Assembly: GCA_019118605.1 (NCBI GenBank)
Contig: DWYP01000010.1
Coordinates: forward strand, 38,832-102,831
DNA: 64,000 nucleotides
Source: Candidatus Alistipes faecavium
GTDB lineage: Bacteria > Bacteroidota > Bacteroidia > Bacteroidales > Rikenellaceae
Direction: 5' to 3'
The notes under the pieces were generated by a model that was given only the letters and a program-made list of their open reading frames with translations, did no database searches and had not been told where the DNA came from. The number at the start of each line of letters is the position of its first letter. Positions within the stretch are counted from its first letter, which is position 1. Below are positions 7,727 through 17,405 of the stretch, piece after piece. The position numbers were made by a program, and so were the translations under genes.

Positions 7727-8980
7727 ATGGTACGAATCAAACCTTTCCGCGCCATCCGCCCGCCGAAGGAGCATGCCTCCGAGGTGGCGTCGCGCCCCTA
7801 CGATGTGCTGAACTCCGCGGAGGCCAAGTCCGAAGCCACGGAGCGCTCGCTGCTGCACATCATCAAACCCGAGATCGACTTCGATCCCATTGCCGACGAG
7901 CATTCGCAGCCCGTCTACGACAAGGCGGTGGAGAACTTCCGCCGCTGGCAGCAGGAGGGATGGCTGCAGCAGGATCCCGAGGAGTATTACTACATCTACG
8001 CACAGACGATGGAGGGCCGCACGCAGTACGGTCTTGCGATGTGCTGCCATTTCGAGGACTACCTCTCGGGGGCCATCAAGAAACACGAGCTCACGCGTCC
8101 CGACAAGGAGGAGGATCGCATGATCCACGTGCGCAACCAGCAGGCCAACATCGAGCCGGTGTTCTTTGCCTACCCCGACAATGCCGAGATCGACGCCATC
8201 GTCGCCGACGTGGTGAAGAACAACGCTCCGGAGTATGACTTCACGGCGGCCGACGGCTTCGGGCACCAGCTGTGGGTGATCCGCGACCGGAAGACGAACG
8301 ACCGCATCACGGAGATCTTCGCCGGGATCCCGGCGTTGTACGTAGCCGACGGTCACCACCGCACGGCCGCTGCGGCGCGTGTGGGCGCGGAGTGCCGCGA
8401 CCGGAATCCCCGCCATACGGGCGAGGAGGAGTACTGCTATTTCCTTGCCGTGACCTTCCCGGCGAACCAGCTGCGGATCATCGACTACAACCGCGTGGTG
8501 AAGGACCTGAACGGCCTGACGCCCGCGGAACTCGTTGCAAAACTCCGCGAGTCGTTCGAGGTCGAGGACAAAGGGACGGAGGAGTACCGCCCGTCGGCGC
8601 TTCACAACTTCTCGATGTACCTCGAGGGGCACTGGTGGAGCCTCACGGCCAAACCGGGAACGTACGACGACAGCGACCCGATCGGGGTGCTGGACGTCAC
8701 GGTGCTGTCGAACCTCGTGCTGGACAAGATCCTGGGCATCAAGGACCTGCGCACGTCGAAACGCATCGACTTCGTGGGCGGCATCCGGGGCCTCGGGGAA
8801 CTGAAGCGGCGCGTCGACAGCGGGGAGATGAAGGTGGCCTTCGCCCTCTACCCCGTCTCGATGCAGCAGCTGATCGACATCGCCGACACGGGCAACATCA
8901 TGCCCCCGAAGACGACGTGGTTCGAGCCGAAGCTGCGCTCGGGCGTGGTGATCCACTCCTTCGCCGAGGAGAAGAAGTAA
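7727..8980 (+). CDS. DUF1015 family protein
   Basis: A 417-residue soluble protein of the DUF1015 family, recognisable from the opening MVRIKPFRAIRPP, the RPYDVL motif near 23, and VADGHHRTAAAARV in the middle. No enzymatic activity is established for the family. In Bacteroidetes it commonly follows serC-serA, as here, which suggests a link to serine or phosphoserine metabolism. That link is an inference from position only. Confidence 0.88.
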   Translation: MVRIKPFRAIRPPKEHASEVASRPYDVLNSAEAKSEATERSLLHIIKPEIDFDPIADEHSQPVYDKAVENFRRWQQEGWLQQDPEEYYYIYAQTMEGRTQYGLAMCCHFEDYLSGAIKKHELTRPDKEEDRMIHVRNQQANIEPVFFAYPDNAEIDAIVADVVKNNAPEYDFTAADGFGHQLWVIRDRKTNDRITEIFAGIPALYVADGHHRTAAAARVGAECRDRNPRHTGEEEYCYFLAVTFPANQLRIIDYNRVVKDLNGLTPAELVAKLRESFEVEDKGTEEYRPSALHNFSMYLEGHWWSLTAKPGTYDDSDPIGVLDVTVLSNLVLDKILGIKDLRTSKRIDFVGGIRGLGELKRRVDSGEMKVAFALYPVSMQQLIDIADTGNIMPPKTTWFEPKLRSGVVIHSFAEEKK

Positions 8981-9036
8981 CCCCGGGCCGCCGATGTCGG
9001 CGGGGATCTCCCGCCGACGGGCCTGCAATCCGGAAA

Positions 9037-9074
9037 AAGGAACCGGAGCGTTTGTGCAAACGCTCCGGTTCCTT
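9037..9074. terminator. Strong bidirectional terminator
   Basis: A near-perfect 17-bp stem (AAGGAACCGGAGCGTTT and its complement) with a tiny loop at 9054-9057, followed by TCTTTTC on the plus strand. It separates the convergent DUF1015 and membrane-protein genes. Confidence 0.85.
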
Positions 9075-9120
9075 CTTTTCGGGCCGCCCCCGATTCTTGC
9101 GGGCGGCGGCCTCCGGGGGC

Positions 9121-9699
9121 CTATTTTCGGGTGTTGTTGGCGATGGATGCCAGGGCGCGGTAGAGCTCCGCGAGGACGCGTGCCACCACGACGATCAGGA
9201 ATCCGTAGACGAGGAAGAGCAGGCACGAAAGGAGGCTTCCGCCGATGAGGCCGCCGATGCCGAGCATATGTCCCATGATCTGGGAATCCGATCCGAAGAA
9301 GAGGCAGGTGATCAGCGAGATGGTGAATCCTCCGATGCCGACATACATGCCAAGCCATTCGCCCGCGGTCTGGAGGAAGTGCGAGAAGACGGGAATGGCG
9401 ATGAATTCGTCTCCGTCCTGCGACGAGATATTGACCTTGTCGCGGCGGTTCCACCAGATCTGGAACCCGAACCAGGAGAGGCCGCAGACGATCAGGAAGA
9501 CGATGATGAACGCCACGACGAACTTGCCTCCGGCACTGAAGAGCCGGTTGTCGATGGCCGCGACGAGGATGGCGATGGGTACGAGCAGGTTGAGGACGGC
9601 CAGCAGGGTGTAGAGCCAGCGGAACGGTTTGCGGAAGAAGGCCCCGTTGTCGATAAGCGCGAGCGCGGGGTCCAGGAAGGTGAAGAACTTGTTTTTCAT
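9121..9699 (-). CDS. Integral membrane protein of unknown function
   Basis: A 192-residue protein I cannot assign to a family. It shows about four hydrophobic segments (approximately 28-48, 57-80, 118-137 and 144-172) and short polar ends, the last rich in Asn/Arg/Lys. A polar stretch SQDGDEFIAIPVFSH lies between segments two and three. It stands alone, convergent with the DUF1015 gene and divergent from the oxidoreductase operon. The codon bias matches the neighbours, so there is no sign of recent transfer. The gap to 9962 holds AT-rich sequence and the promoter of the next operon only. Confidence 0.75.
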   Translation of the reverse strand: MKNKFFTFLDPALALIDNGAFFRKPFRWLYTLLAVLNLLVPIAILVAAIDNRLFSAGGKFVVAFIIVFLIVCGLSWFGFQIWWNRRDKVNISSQDGDEFIAIPVFSHFLQTAGEWLGMYVGIGGFTISLITCLFFGSDSQIMGHMLGIGGLIGGSLLSCLLFLVYGFLIVVVARVLAELYRALASIANNTRK

Positions 9700-9933
9700 G
9701 TCATTGATGTTTGATGGTTAAAACTTATGGGCTGGGTCGGTCTGTTGTCCGGGGGCATCCCGAAGGCTAAAATAATCAATTTTTTCCGATTTCCGCCATC
9801 CCGGGGGCGGGGACGGAAAAAAGAGCCGTTCGGGCCCCGTCGAAAAAAATCACTGCGTCGGCGCCGTCCGCACAATTTTATCCTGAAAAGGTGTTTTTTA
9901 TTACGGAAATAAATCGGTACCGGGAATTTTTCG

Positions 9934-9941
9934 TATCTTTG
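9934..9941 (+). promoter_or_regulatory. -7 element of the 2-oxoacid oxidoreductase operon
   Basis: TATCTTTG, 21 bases before the ferredoxin ATG. I see no clear -33 element. Confidence 0.65.
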
Positions 9942-9962
9942 TAAGAACTTAACACTATCGTT

Positions 9963-10190
9963 ATGGCAAAAATCAAGGGAACGATCGTTGTGGACAGGGA
10001 GCGGTGCAAGGGATGCGGCGTCTGCGTGGCGTCGTGTCCGTGCGATGTGCTCGCCCTGTCGGTCGAAGTGAACAGCAAGGGGTATCCCGTGGCGCAGATG
10101 GCCCGTCCGGACGCCTGCACGGGATGCGCGTCGTGTGCGGTGATCTGCCCCGACAGCTGCATCACGGTTTATCGTCAAAAATTCGAATAG
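9963..10190 (+). CDS. vorD: 2x[4Fe-4S] ferredoxin subunit of 2-oxoacid:ferredoxin oxidoreductase
   Basis: A 75-residue dicluster ferredoxin with CKGCGVCVASCP (about 16-27) and CTGCASCAVICP (about 53-64). It is the delta (electron-transfer) subunit of a four-part VorDABC/KorDABC enzyme, whose other subunits follow with gaps of 3-5 bases. It accepts electrons from the thiamine-bound intermediate and passes them to free ferredoxin. Calling it Vor rather than Kor follows common annotation for this gene set; substrate choice (branched-chain 2-oxoacids or 2-oxoglutarate) cannot be read from the sequence. Confidence 0.9.
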   Translation: MAKIKGTIVVDRERCKGCGVCVASCPCDVLALSVEVNSKGYPVAQMARPDACTGCASCAVICPDSCITVYRQKFE

Positions 10191-10193
10191 ACT

Positions 10194-11288
10194 ATGGCGG
10201 AGAAGGAAGTCAAACTGATGAAAGGCAACGAAGTGATCGCCCATGCGGCGATTCGCTACGGTTGCGACGGATATTTCGGATACCCGATCACCCCGCAGTC
10301 GGAGGTGATGGAGACGCTCATGGAGCTGAAACCCTGGGAGACCACCGGCATGGTGGTGCTGCAGGCCGAGTCGGAGATCTCGTCGATCAACATGGTCTAC
10401 GGCGGCGCCTCGACCGGCAAGCGTGTGATGACCTCGTCGTCGAGCCCCGGTATCAGCCTGATGTCCGAGGGTCTGAGCTACCTGGCCGGCGCGGAGCTCC
10501 CCTGCCTGATCGTGAACTGCCAGCGCGGCGGCCCGGGTCTGGGTACGATCCAGCCCTCGCAGGGCGACTATTTCCAGGCCTGCAAGGGCGGCGGACACGG
10601 GGATTTCCACCTGATCGTCTTCGCCCCGAACTCCGTGCAGGAGATGCACGACCACGTGGCCGAGGCCTTCGACCTGGCCTTCAAATACCGCAATCCTGCG
10701 ATGATCCTCGCCGACGGCGCCATCGGCCAGATGATGGAGAAGGTGGTGCTCGCCCCGCAGCGTCCGCGCCGCACCGACGAGCAGATCGCCGCGGAGTGCC
10801 GCACGTGGGCCACGTACGGCAAGCCCGCCGACCGCGCGCGGAACATCGTCACCTCGCTGGAGCTGCAGTCCGAGAAGATGGAGATCATCAACAAGCGCCT
10901 GCAGGAGAAGTACAGGGCCCTCGAAGAGCACGAGGTGCGCTACGAAGCCATCGACTGCGAAGATGCCGAATACGTCATCGTGGCCTTCGGATCGTCGGCG
11001 CGCATCTGCTCGGCGACGGTCGAAATGGCCCGCGCCGAGGGTCTGAAGGTGGGTCTGCTGCGCCCGATCACGCTCTACCCCTTCCCGAAGCGGCAGATCG
11101 CCGAACTGGCGGCCCGCGGCGTGAAGGGCTTCCTCTCCGCGGAGCTCAATGCCGGGCAGATGATCGAGGACGTGCGCCTGGCGGTCAACGGCAAGGCGCC
11201 TGTCGAGCACTACGGACGTCAGGGCGGCATGGTGTTCACCCCCGACGAGGTACTCGAGGCCCTGAAGGAAAAACTGATTAAAAAGTAG
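10194..11288 (+). CDS. vorB: 2-oxoacid:ferredoxin oxidoreductase, alpha subunit
   Basis: Alpha subunit (364 residues) with the pyrimidine-binding and transketolase-like C-terminal domains of PFOR-type enzymes. Diagnostic features are LMKGNEVIAHAAIRYGC at the start, YPITPQSE near 28 (shapes the 2-oxoacid site), and EISSINMVYGGASTGKRVMT. The 2-oxoacid is decarboxylated with CoA to an acyl-CoA while two electrons go to ferredoxin. A fused gamma domain is absent, since gamma is encoded separately three genes on. Confidence 0.92.
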   Translation: MAEKEVKLMKGNEVIAHAAIRYGCDGYFGYPITPQSEVMETLMELKPWETTGMVVLQAESEISSINMVYGGASTGKRVMTSSSSPGISLMSEGLSYLAGAELPCLIVNCQRGGPGLGTIQPSQGDYFQACKGGGHGDFHLIVFAPNSVQEMHDHVAEAFDLAFKYRNPAMILADGAIGQMMEKVVLAPQRPRRTDEQIAAECRTWATYGKPADRARNIVTSLELQSEKMEIINKRLQEKYRALEEHEVRYEAIDCEDAEYVIVAFGSSARICSATVEMARAEGLKVGLLRPITLYPFPKRQIAELAARGVKGFLSAELNAGQMIEDVRLAVNGKAPVEHYGRQGGMVFTPDEVLEALKEKLIKK

Positions 11289-11293
11289 CAACG

Positions 11294-12061
11294 ATGGCAG
11301 AGGTTGAAATCAAACAGGAGAATCTGGTTTACGCCAAACCGAAACTCATCACCGATAACGTCATGCACTACTGCCCGGGCTGCAGCCACGGCACGGTGCA
11401 CAAGCTCATCGCCGAGGTGATCGAGGAGATGGGCCTCGAGGATCGCACCGTGGGCATTTCGCCCGTGGGCTGCGCGGTCTTCGCCTACAACTACATCGAC
11501 ATCGACTGGATCGAGGCGGCGCACGGACGTGCGCTGGCCGTGGCGACGGCCGTCAAGCGTCTCCACCCGCAGAACATGGTCTTCACCTACCAGGGCGACG
11601 GCGACCTCTCGGCCATCGGCACCGGGGAGTCGATCCACGCGGCAGCGCGCGGCGAGAACGTCGTGGCGATCTACATCAACAACGCGATCTACGGCATGAC
11701 GGGCGGCCAGATGGCGCCCACCACCCTTTTGGGCATGAAGACCTCGACGACGCCCTACGGGCGCGACCCGCGGCTGAACGGCTATCCCTACAAGATTGCC
11801 GAGATGATGGCGCACCTCGAGGGTGCGACCTACATCACGCGCCAGAGCGTGCATACGCCTGCGAACGTGCGCAAGTGCAAGCGTGCGATCCGCAAGGCGT
11901 TCGAGAACGCGATGGCCGGGAACGGCTTCTCGCTCGTGGAGGTTGTCTCGACGTGCAACAGCGGCTGGAAGCTCTCGCCCGTGGATTCGAACCGCTGGCT
12001 GGAGGAGCACATGCTGCCCTTCTACCCGCTGGGCGATATCAAGGACGTAAAAAAGGAGTAA
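11294..12061 (+). CDS. vorA: 2-oxoacid:ferredoxin oxidoreductase, beta (TPP-binding) subunit
   Basis: Beta subunit, 255 residues. It holds the thiamine diphosphate motif GDGDLSAIGTGESIHAA, continued by YINNAIYGMTGGQMAPTT (Mg/TPP binding). An N-terminal CPGCSHGTVHKLIAE resembles the conserved Cys-containing entry of KorB/VorA proteins. It starts five bases after the alpha subunit. Confidence 0.93.
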   Translation: MAEVEIKQENLVYAKPKLITDNVMHYCPGCSHGTVHKLIAEVIEEMGLEDRTVGISPVGCAVFAYNYIDIDWIEAAHGRALAVATAVKRLHPQNMVFTYQGDGDLSAIGTGESIHAAARGENVVAIYINNAIYGMTGGQMAPTTLLGMKTSTTPYGRDPRLNGYPYKIAEMMAHLEGATYITRQSVHTPANVRKCKRAIRKAFENAMAGNGFSLVEVVSTCNSGWKLSPVDSNRWLEEHMLPFYPLGDIKDVKKE

Positions 12062-12065
12062 AGCG

Positions 12066-12611
12066 ATGAAAGAGACATTGATCATAGCAGGATTCGGAGG
12101 ACAGGGCGTCCTCTCGATGGGAAAGATCCTCGCCTACTCGGGCGTGATGCAGGACTTCGAGGTGACGTGGATGCCCTCCTACGGCCCGGAGATGCGCGGC
12201 GGCACGGCCAACGTGACGGTGATCCTCTCGGACCGGAAGATCTCGTCGCCCATTGCGCACGAGTTCGACACGGCGATCATCCTGAACCAGCAGTCGATGG
12301 AGAAATTCGAGCCGATGGTCAAGCCGGGCGGTGTGCTGATCTACGATACGAACGGCATCACGCGGCATCCGGTGCGCACGGACATCTCGGTCTATGCGAT
12401 CGACGCCACGGCCGAATGCGCGCGGATGGGCCAGGCGAAGCTCTTCAACACGATGATCCTGGGCGGTTACCTGAAGGTCTGCCCGGTGGTAGAGATGGAG
12501 AACGTGATGGTGGGTCTGAAGAAGTCGCTTCCGGAGCGTGCGTGGAAGATGCTTCCGCAGAACGAGGAGGCGATCCGCCACGGCGGGGAGATCATCCGCC
12601 GGGTGCGGTAA
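12066..12611 (+). CDS. vorC: 2-oxoacid:ferredoxin oxidoreductase, gamma subunit
   Basis: Gamma subunit of 181 residues, marked by the start ETLIIAGFGGQGVLSMGKIL and WMPSYGPEMRGGTANVTV. This domain closes over the CoA site in related enzymes. It is the last gene of the four-gene operon and is followed by a C-rich spacer. Confidence 0.93.
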   Translation: MKETLIIAGFGGQGVLSMGKILAYSGVMQDFEVTWMPSYGPEMRGGTANVTVILSDRKISSPIAHEFDTAIILNQQSMEKFEPMVKPGGVLIYDTNGITRHPVRTDISVYAIDATAECARMGQAKLFNTMILGGYLKVCPVVEMENVMVGLKKSLPERAWKMLPQNEEAIRHGGEIIRRVR

Positions 12612-12654
12612 GGATACTGCCCGTCCCCTTCGAAGGGTTCCGCTGCGGGAAATC

Positions 12655-12772
12655 CCGGAAGGTTCCGTTCCGAACCTCCTCTGAACCCCCTCTGAACTCC
12701 CAACCGAATCCCCAAAGGATTTATTCCGAACCCTCAAAGGATTCATTCCGAGCCCCTCCCGAACCCACATGC
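12655..12772 (+). promoter_or_regulatory. C-rich, G-poor spacer with short repeats (possible Rho-loading region)
   Basis: The stretch directly after the oxidoreductase operon is strongly C over G on the plus strand, with CCCC or CCTCC clusters every 8-12 bases. It contains two near-identical 20-mers (AAAGGATTTATTCCGAACCC and AAAGGATTCATTCCGAGCCC, 22 bases apart). C-rich, unstructured RNA of this kind is what Rho binds. The Rho role is inferred. Confidence 0.4.
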
Positions 12773-12773
12773 G

Positions 12774-12810
12774 AAAAGCCCCGGAAAGCCGAAGCCTTCC
12801 GGGGTTTTCC
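12774..12810. terminator. Bidirectional terminator between vor operon and fmt
   Basis: CCCCGGAA (12779-12786) pairs with TTCCGGGG (12797-12804). An A-run sits on the left flank and TTTT on the right, so it can serve both convergent transcripts. Confidence 0.75.
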
Positions 12811-12854
12811 TTTGTTCCTTGCCGAACGGGCGCCTTCACGATGCGCCCGCTGCC

Positions 12855-13829
12855 CTATTTCCCGAACCGGTACTGCTGGACGTCGCGCCAGCCCAGGAGC
12901 AGCTCGCGCACCGCCAGACGCTTTTTTCCGGCGATCTGCAGCTCGCGGAGCGCGATCCACCCGTCGGCGCACGCCACGCGGATGAAGGTGCGCGAATTGC
13001 TCTCCACCGCACCGCACGCCACGCCCTTGTGCTCCGCCGGCTCGAACGCCGCCGCGAAGACCTTCGCCGTCATCTCTTCGTCCGACCCCGCGCGGTACAT
13101 CGCGGTCCACGCCGCCGGATAGGGCGACAGCCCGCGGATAAAATCCACGATCCGCTTGCCCGGCCAGCTCCAGTCGATGCGGCAGTCCTCCTTGAAGATC
13201 TTCGGCGCGGGGTGCAGCGCCGCCTCGTCGGCGTCCTGCTGCCCGACGGGCCGGATATCCCCCGCCGCGATGCGCTCGACGGTCTCCAGAACCAGCCCTG
13301 TGCCGAGCTCCATGAGCCGGTCGTACATCGTGCCGACGGTGTCCTCCGCGCCGATCGGCACGCGGCGCTGTCCGATGATGGCGCCCTTGTCGATCTCGTG
13401 GTTCAGCAGGAAGGTCGTGACGCCCGTCTCGGTTTCGCCGTTGATGATCGCCCAGTTGATCGGCGCGGCCCCGCGGTACTGCGGCAGCAGCGAGGCGTGG
13501 AGGTTGAAGGTTCCCAGGCGCGGCATGGCCCAGATGACCTCCGGAAGCATCCGGAAGGCGATGACGATGCCCAGATCGGGCTGCAGGGCCCGCATGGCCT
13601 CGACGAACTCCTCGTCGCGGAGCTTCACGGGCTGCAGGATCGGAAGGCCCAGCTCGCGCGCGGCGATCTTCACGTCGCTCTCGTGGAGTTTCTGCCCGCG
13701 ACCGGCGGGTTTGTCGGGCGTCGTGACTACCGCCACGACGTTGTATCCTCCGGCGACCAGCGCGCGGAGCGACGGCACGGCGAATTCCGGCGTGCCCATG
13801 AATATGATGCGCAGGTCCTTGCCGCTCAT
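12855..13829 (-). CDS. fmt: Methionyl-tRNA formyltransferase
   Basis: Formylates initiator Met-tRNA with 10-formyl-THF. The 324 residues contain MGTPEFAVPSLRAL near the N-terminus, the folate-site signature HASLLPQYRGAAPINWAI near 110-127, and a C-terminal OB-like tRNA-binding domain. It begins three bases after ribBA ends and is the last gene of the minus-strand operon with znuB, lptF/G and ribBA. Confidence 0.96.
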   Translation of the reverse strand: MSGKDLRIIFMGTPEFAVPSLRALVAGGYNVVAVVTTPDKPAGRGQKLHESDVKIAARELGLPILQPVKLRDEEFVEAMRALQPDLGIVIAFRMLPEVIWAMPRLGTFNLHASLLPQYRGAAPINWAIINGETETGVTTFLLNHEIDKGAIIGQRRVPIGAEDTVGTMYDRLMELGTGLVLETVERIAAGDIRPVGQQDADEAALHPAPKIFKEDCRIDWSWPGKRIVDFIRGLSPYPAAWTAMYRAGSDEEMTAKVFAAAFEPAEHKGVACGAVESNSRTFIRVACADGWIALRELQIAGKKRLAVRELLLGWRDVQQYRFGK

Positions 13830-13832
13830 ACC

Positions 13833-15056
13833 CTACTCCTTTTTGAGCCCCAGCGTGTGGTGCATGCGCTCCTGCTTGGTCTCCAGATAGTGTTCGTTGT
13901 AGGGGTTCGGGGCGATGACGATCGGCACGATCTCGTCGATGCAGAGCCCGTACCCTTCGAGTCCTGCGCGCTTGAGCGGGTTGTTGGTCATCAGCCGCAT
14001 GTGGCGGATGCCCAGCTCGCGGATGATGCTCGCCCCGACGCCGTAGTCGCGCTCGTCGGCCTTGAATCCCAGCTTGATGTTCGCGTCCACGGTGTCAAAA
14101 CCTTCGTCCTGAAGCTTGTATGCGTGGATCTTGTTGCAGAGCCCGATGCCGCGTCCCTCCTGGTTGAGGTAGACGATGGCGCCGCGCCCCTCCTTTTCGA
14201 TCATCTGCATCGCGCGGTGGAGCTGCTCGCCGCAGTCGCAGCGGTACGACCCGAAGATGTCGCCCGTGGCGCACGACGAATGCACGCGCACCAATACGGG
14301 TTCGTCCTCCTTCCATTCCCCCTTGGTGAGGGCCACGTGCTCCACGCCGTTCGACTTCTGGCGGAAGGGCGTGATCTTGAACTCGCCCCATTCGGTCGGC
14401 AGGGGCACCGTCACGCCGCGTTCGATGATCGACTCCTCCTTGAGGCGGTATGCGATCAGCGAGGCGATGGAGATGATCTTGAGCCCGAATTTGCGGGCCT
14501 TCTCGAGCAGCTGCGGGAGGCGCGCCATCGTGCCGTCCTCGTTCATGATCTCGATCAGCGCTCCGGCGGGCTGCAGCCCGGCCAGACGTGCGAGGTCGAT
14601 CGTCGCCTCGGTGTGGCCGGGGCGGCGCAGCACGCCCTTCTCGCGGGCCCGCAGGGGGTTGATGTGCCCGGGGCGCCCGAGGTCGGTCGGGCGTGTCGCG
14701 GGATCGGCCAGCGCGCGGATCGTCGCCGCGCGGTCGTGGATCGAGACGCCCGTCGTGCAGTCGCTGCCCAGCAGGTCGACCGTCACCGTAAAGGGCGTTC
14801 CGAGCAGCGAGGTGTTGTTCTCCTCCATCATGTTGAGTCCCAACTCCTCGCATCGTTTTTCCGAGAGGGGCGCGCAGAGCACGCCCCGGCCCTCCTTGAG
14901 CATGAAGTTGACGATCTCGGGGGTGATCTTCTCTGCCGCGACGATGAAGTCGCCTTCGTTCTCGCGGTCTTCGTCGTCGACGACGATCACGATCTTTCCG
15001 TTGCGGAAGTCCTCGATGACCTCCTCCACGCTATTGAGTAACGTCTCTTTTGCCAT
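13833..15056 (-). CDS. ribBA: Bifunctional DHBP synthase / GTP cyclohydrolase II
   Basis: Makes both starting compounds of riboflavin: 3,4-dihydroxy-2-butanone 4-phosphate from ribulose 5-phosphate, and the pyrimidine from GTP. The N-terminal DHBPS half has [18 protein letters not shown] near 25-42; the C-terminal half has the zinc site [20 protein letters not shown] and the loop [14 protein letters not shown]. The 407 residues fit the fusion. Its first 26 bases overlap the end of lptF/G. No FMN riboswitch precedes it; the overlap leaves no room for one. Confidence 0.96.
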   Translation of the reverse strand: MAKETLLNSVEEVIEDFRNGKIVIVVDDEDRENEGDFIVAAEKITPEIVNFMLKEGRGVLCAPLSEKRCEELGLNMMEENNTSLLGTPFTVTVDLLGSDCTTGVSIHDRAATIRALADPATRPTDLGRPGHINPLRAREKGVLRRPGHTEATIDLARLAGLQPAGALIEIMNEDGTMARLPQLLEKARKFGLKIISIASLIAYRLKEESIIERGVTVPLPTEWGEFKITPFRQKSNGVEHVALTKGEWKEDEPVLVRVHSSCATGDIFGSYRCDCGEQLHRAMQMIEKEGRGAIVYLNQEGRGIGLCNKIHAYKLQDEGFDTVDANIKLGFKADERDYGVGASIIRELGIRHMRLMTNNPLKRAGLEGYGLCIDEIVPIVIAPNPYNEHYLETKQERMHHTLGLKKE

Positions 15057-16557
15057 TGGGGTTGCGTTTTTTTATTTTCAGTTTCTTGCCTTTTCCGAAT
15101 TTCCATTTTCCGAAGCGCGCCTCGAATTTTTCGCGGAGCATCTTCATCTTCCCGGCATACCAGTCCGTGTCGAGGAGTGCGGAGTCGTTCGTGGCCTTGT
15201 AGGTGAGGTATATGGCGATCGGCGAGAGGATGAATGTCGAGAGCCACATGCCGTATACGGCGTCCCAGGTACCCTCCTTGGCCATTTTCTCTCCCGAGAG
15301 GCTGATGATGTAGTAGATCACGAAGAAGATGACCGACACGACGACCGGAAGTCCGAGGCCTCCGCGGCGGATGATCGCCCCGAGGGGTGCGCCGATCAGG
15401 AAGAAGATGATGATCGACACCGGGAGGGATATTTTCTTGTGCCACTCGACCTCCGAACGGTAGAGCTGGTTGAGCGTGTTCTTGGCCGAGGACTCGTCGA
15501 ACGACGAGAACATGTTGCGCGAGTTCTTGGCCAGGCTCCGGGCCTGGTTCCACACCTGCTCTTTCTTGCGCAGCGGGAGCTGCGAGACCGAATCCTGCAG
15601 GCTCAGGCTGCGGAAGCGGCTCTTGTCGATGCGCAGGCTGTCGGGCTGCGGGAACACGCTGTTGTCGCGGGCGAAGATATGCTCCTTGAGCAGCGGCTCG
15701 TAGGAGGTGGTCGTCGCCTCGTTGACCTTGATCTCCAGGGAGTCGATGTCGTGCTGCAGTTCGTTGATGTTCTTGGTCTGGCTGTTCGAGAAGAGGTCGG
15801 CGTCGGAGCGTCCCATGGCGAACCCGTCCATCGGGATGATCTGTTTCTGCAGGTCGAAGGTGTGGTGGCGCAGGGCGCTCTTTGTGTACCACTGGTTGTT
15901 GCGCGTCTGCTCGTAGGTCTCGCCGTGGAAGAGCGTCACGAGCAGGTAGCGCTTGTCGTCCGAGAGTCGGATGTACCCCGAGTCGGCGACGATGGTGTTC
16001 ATGTTTCCGGCCGTCGAGCGGTTGTCGTAGATCAGCACGTTGTGGAGCAGGTGCGTCTCGGGCTCCTGGTGTCCGACGCGGATCGACATGTTGTCGATAC
16101 CGTTGAAGAAGAGCCCGTCCTGGAACTCCAGGGCCTGCTTCTGCTGGCGGATGTCGTAGAGTGTGCTGTATAGTTTCTTGTTGGCCGCCGGGACGAGGTT
16201 GTTGCCGATGAAGAAGCTGCCCACGGCCACGAAGCTCACGAGGATAATCAGCGGCTTGGTGATCTGCACGAGCGACATGCCCGCCGACTTCATGGCCAGG
16301 AGTTCGTAGTTCTCGCCGAGGTTTCCCATGGTCATGATCGCGGCCAGGAGCATCGAGAGCGGCAGCCCCATCGGGATCATGTTGGCCATGAAGTATGTCA
16401 TGAGCTCGATGATGATTCCGGCGCTGAGGCCCTTTCCCACGAGCTCGTCGATGTAGCGCCACACGACGTTCATCATCAGCACGAACATGACGATGAAGAA
16501 CGTCAGGACCATCGGGCCGAGGTACGACTTCAGGACGAGCTTGTGAATGGTTTTCAT
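15031..16557 (-). CDS. LptF/LptG family permease (YjgP/YjgQ)
   Basis: Inner-membrane permease of the lipopolysaccharide export ABC complex, 508 residues. There are about three hydrophobic segments at the N-terminus (12-40, 55-85, 100-125), a large polar periplasmic region with coiled-coil potential (about 130-370), and three more membrane segments (375-395, 405-425, 435-460), matching the family. The tail is very basic ([15 protein letters not shown]). E. coli uses LptF and LptG together; only one is in this window. The start overlaps the znuB stop (ATGA) and the end overlaps the ribBA start. Confidence 0.9.
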   Translation of the reverse strand: MKTIHKLVLKSYLGPMVLTFFIVMFVLMMNVVWRYIDELVGKGLSAGIIIELMTYFMANMIPMGLPLSMLLAAIMTMGNLGENYELLAMKSAGMSLVQITKPLIILVSFVAVGSFFIGNNLVPAANKKLYSTLYDIRQQKQALEFQDGLFFNGIDNMSIRVGHQEPETHLLHNVLIYDNRSTAGNMNTIVADSGYIRLSDDKRYLLVTLFHGETYEQTRNNQWYTKSALRHHTFDLQKQIIPMDGFAMGRSDADLFSNSQTKNINELQHDIDSLEIKVNEATTTSYEPLLKEHIFARDNSVFPQPDSLRIDKSRFRSLSLQDSVSQLPLRKKEQVWNQARSLAKNSRNMFSSFDESSAKNTLNQLYRSEVEWHKKISLPVSIIIFFLIGAPLGAIIRRGGLGLPVVVSVIFFVIYYIISLSGEKMAKEGTWDAVYGMWLSTFILSPIAIYLTYKATNDSALLDTDWYAGKMKMLREKFEARFGKWKFGKGKKLKIKKRNPNGKRDVTQ

Positions 16558-17387
16558 GCGGCGGGTCGCGGTTTACGGTTACGCAAAGATACGAGTTTTA
16601 CGACAATAAGCGTAAGGGTGAGCAGAAATATTATGGCTGCGCCGGGCGGAACTTCGAGGTGGTAGCTTGCGGCGAGTCCCGCGACGTTCCCGGCCACGGC
16701 GACAAGCGGAGCCGTGCGGGCGATCGTGCGGTACGACCGCGAGAGGGTGTTGGCGATCACCACGGGCATGGTGACCAGGGAGATCAGCAGGACGATTCCC
16801 ATGATGCGGATCGAGAGGACGATCGTCACGGCGACGAGTGCGGCCATCAGGTAGGATATCAGACGTGTGGGTATTCCGCGCGAGCGTGCGAACTCGCGGT
16901 CGAAGGCGACGTACATCACCGGGCGCAGCCAGAGTGCCGCCCCGACGGTGATTACGGCCGTGAGCACGGCGAGTGCGCGGACGTCGGCCGCGGTGACGGT
17001 GACGATGCTTCCGAAGAGGTATGCCGAGAGGTCTCCGGAGGTGTATCCGGGCCGCAGGCTCATGAAGAGCGCCCCGACGGCCATTCCCACCGACCAGATG
17101 ATGCCGATGGCCGAATCCTCGCGGATGCGTCCGCGGCTTCCGGCCCACTCGATGCCCAGGGCCGAGAGCACGGCGAAGAGCATGGCTCCGGCGATGGGGT
17201 TCGCGCCGAGGTAGAATGCGATTCCGAGGCCTCCGAACGAAGCGTGGGTGATTCCTCCGGCGAGGAAGACCATACGCCGGCATACGACGTAGGTGCCGAT
17301 CACCCCGCACGTGATGCCCGAGAGGATGCAGGCTGCCAGGGCATTCGACAGATAGCCGAATTGAAACAGATCGCTGAAAAATCCCAT
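16554..17387 (-). CDS. Metal ABC transporter permease (ZnuB/MntB family)
   Basis: A 277-residue ABC-3 type permease with about eight hydrophobic segments, starting MGFFSDLFQFGYLSNALAAC and containing GIIWSVGMAVGALFMSLRPGY and REFARSRGIP, typical of zinc or manganese permeases. The ATPase and binding protein are not adjacent. I chose the ATG at 17387: the longer start is TTG at 17408, inside the -7 element, so it could not be transcribed from that promoter. It opens the operon with lptF/G, ribBA and fmt. The metal transported cannot be read from the sequence. Confidence 0.88.
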   Translation of the reverse strand: MGFFSDLFQFGYLSNALAACILSGITCGVIGTYVVCRRMVFLAGGITHASFGGLGIAFYLGANPIAGAMLFAVLSALGIEWAGSRGRIREDSAIGIIWSVGMAVGALFMSLRPGYTSGDLSAYLFGSIVTVTAADVRALAVLTAVITVGAALWLRPVMYVAFDREFARSRGIPTRLISYLMAALVAVTIVLSIRIMGIVLLISLVTMPVVIANTLSRSYRTIARTAPLVAVAGNVAGLAASYHLEVPPGAAIIFLLTLTLIVVKLVSLRNRKPRPAA

Positions 17388-17405
17388 ACTTCGCTCGATA
17401 GCGCG

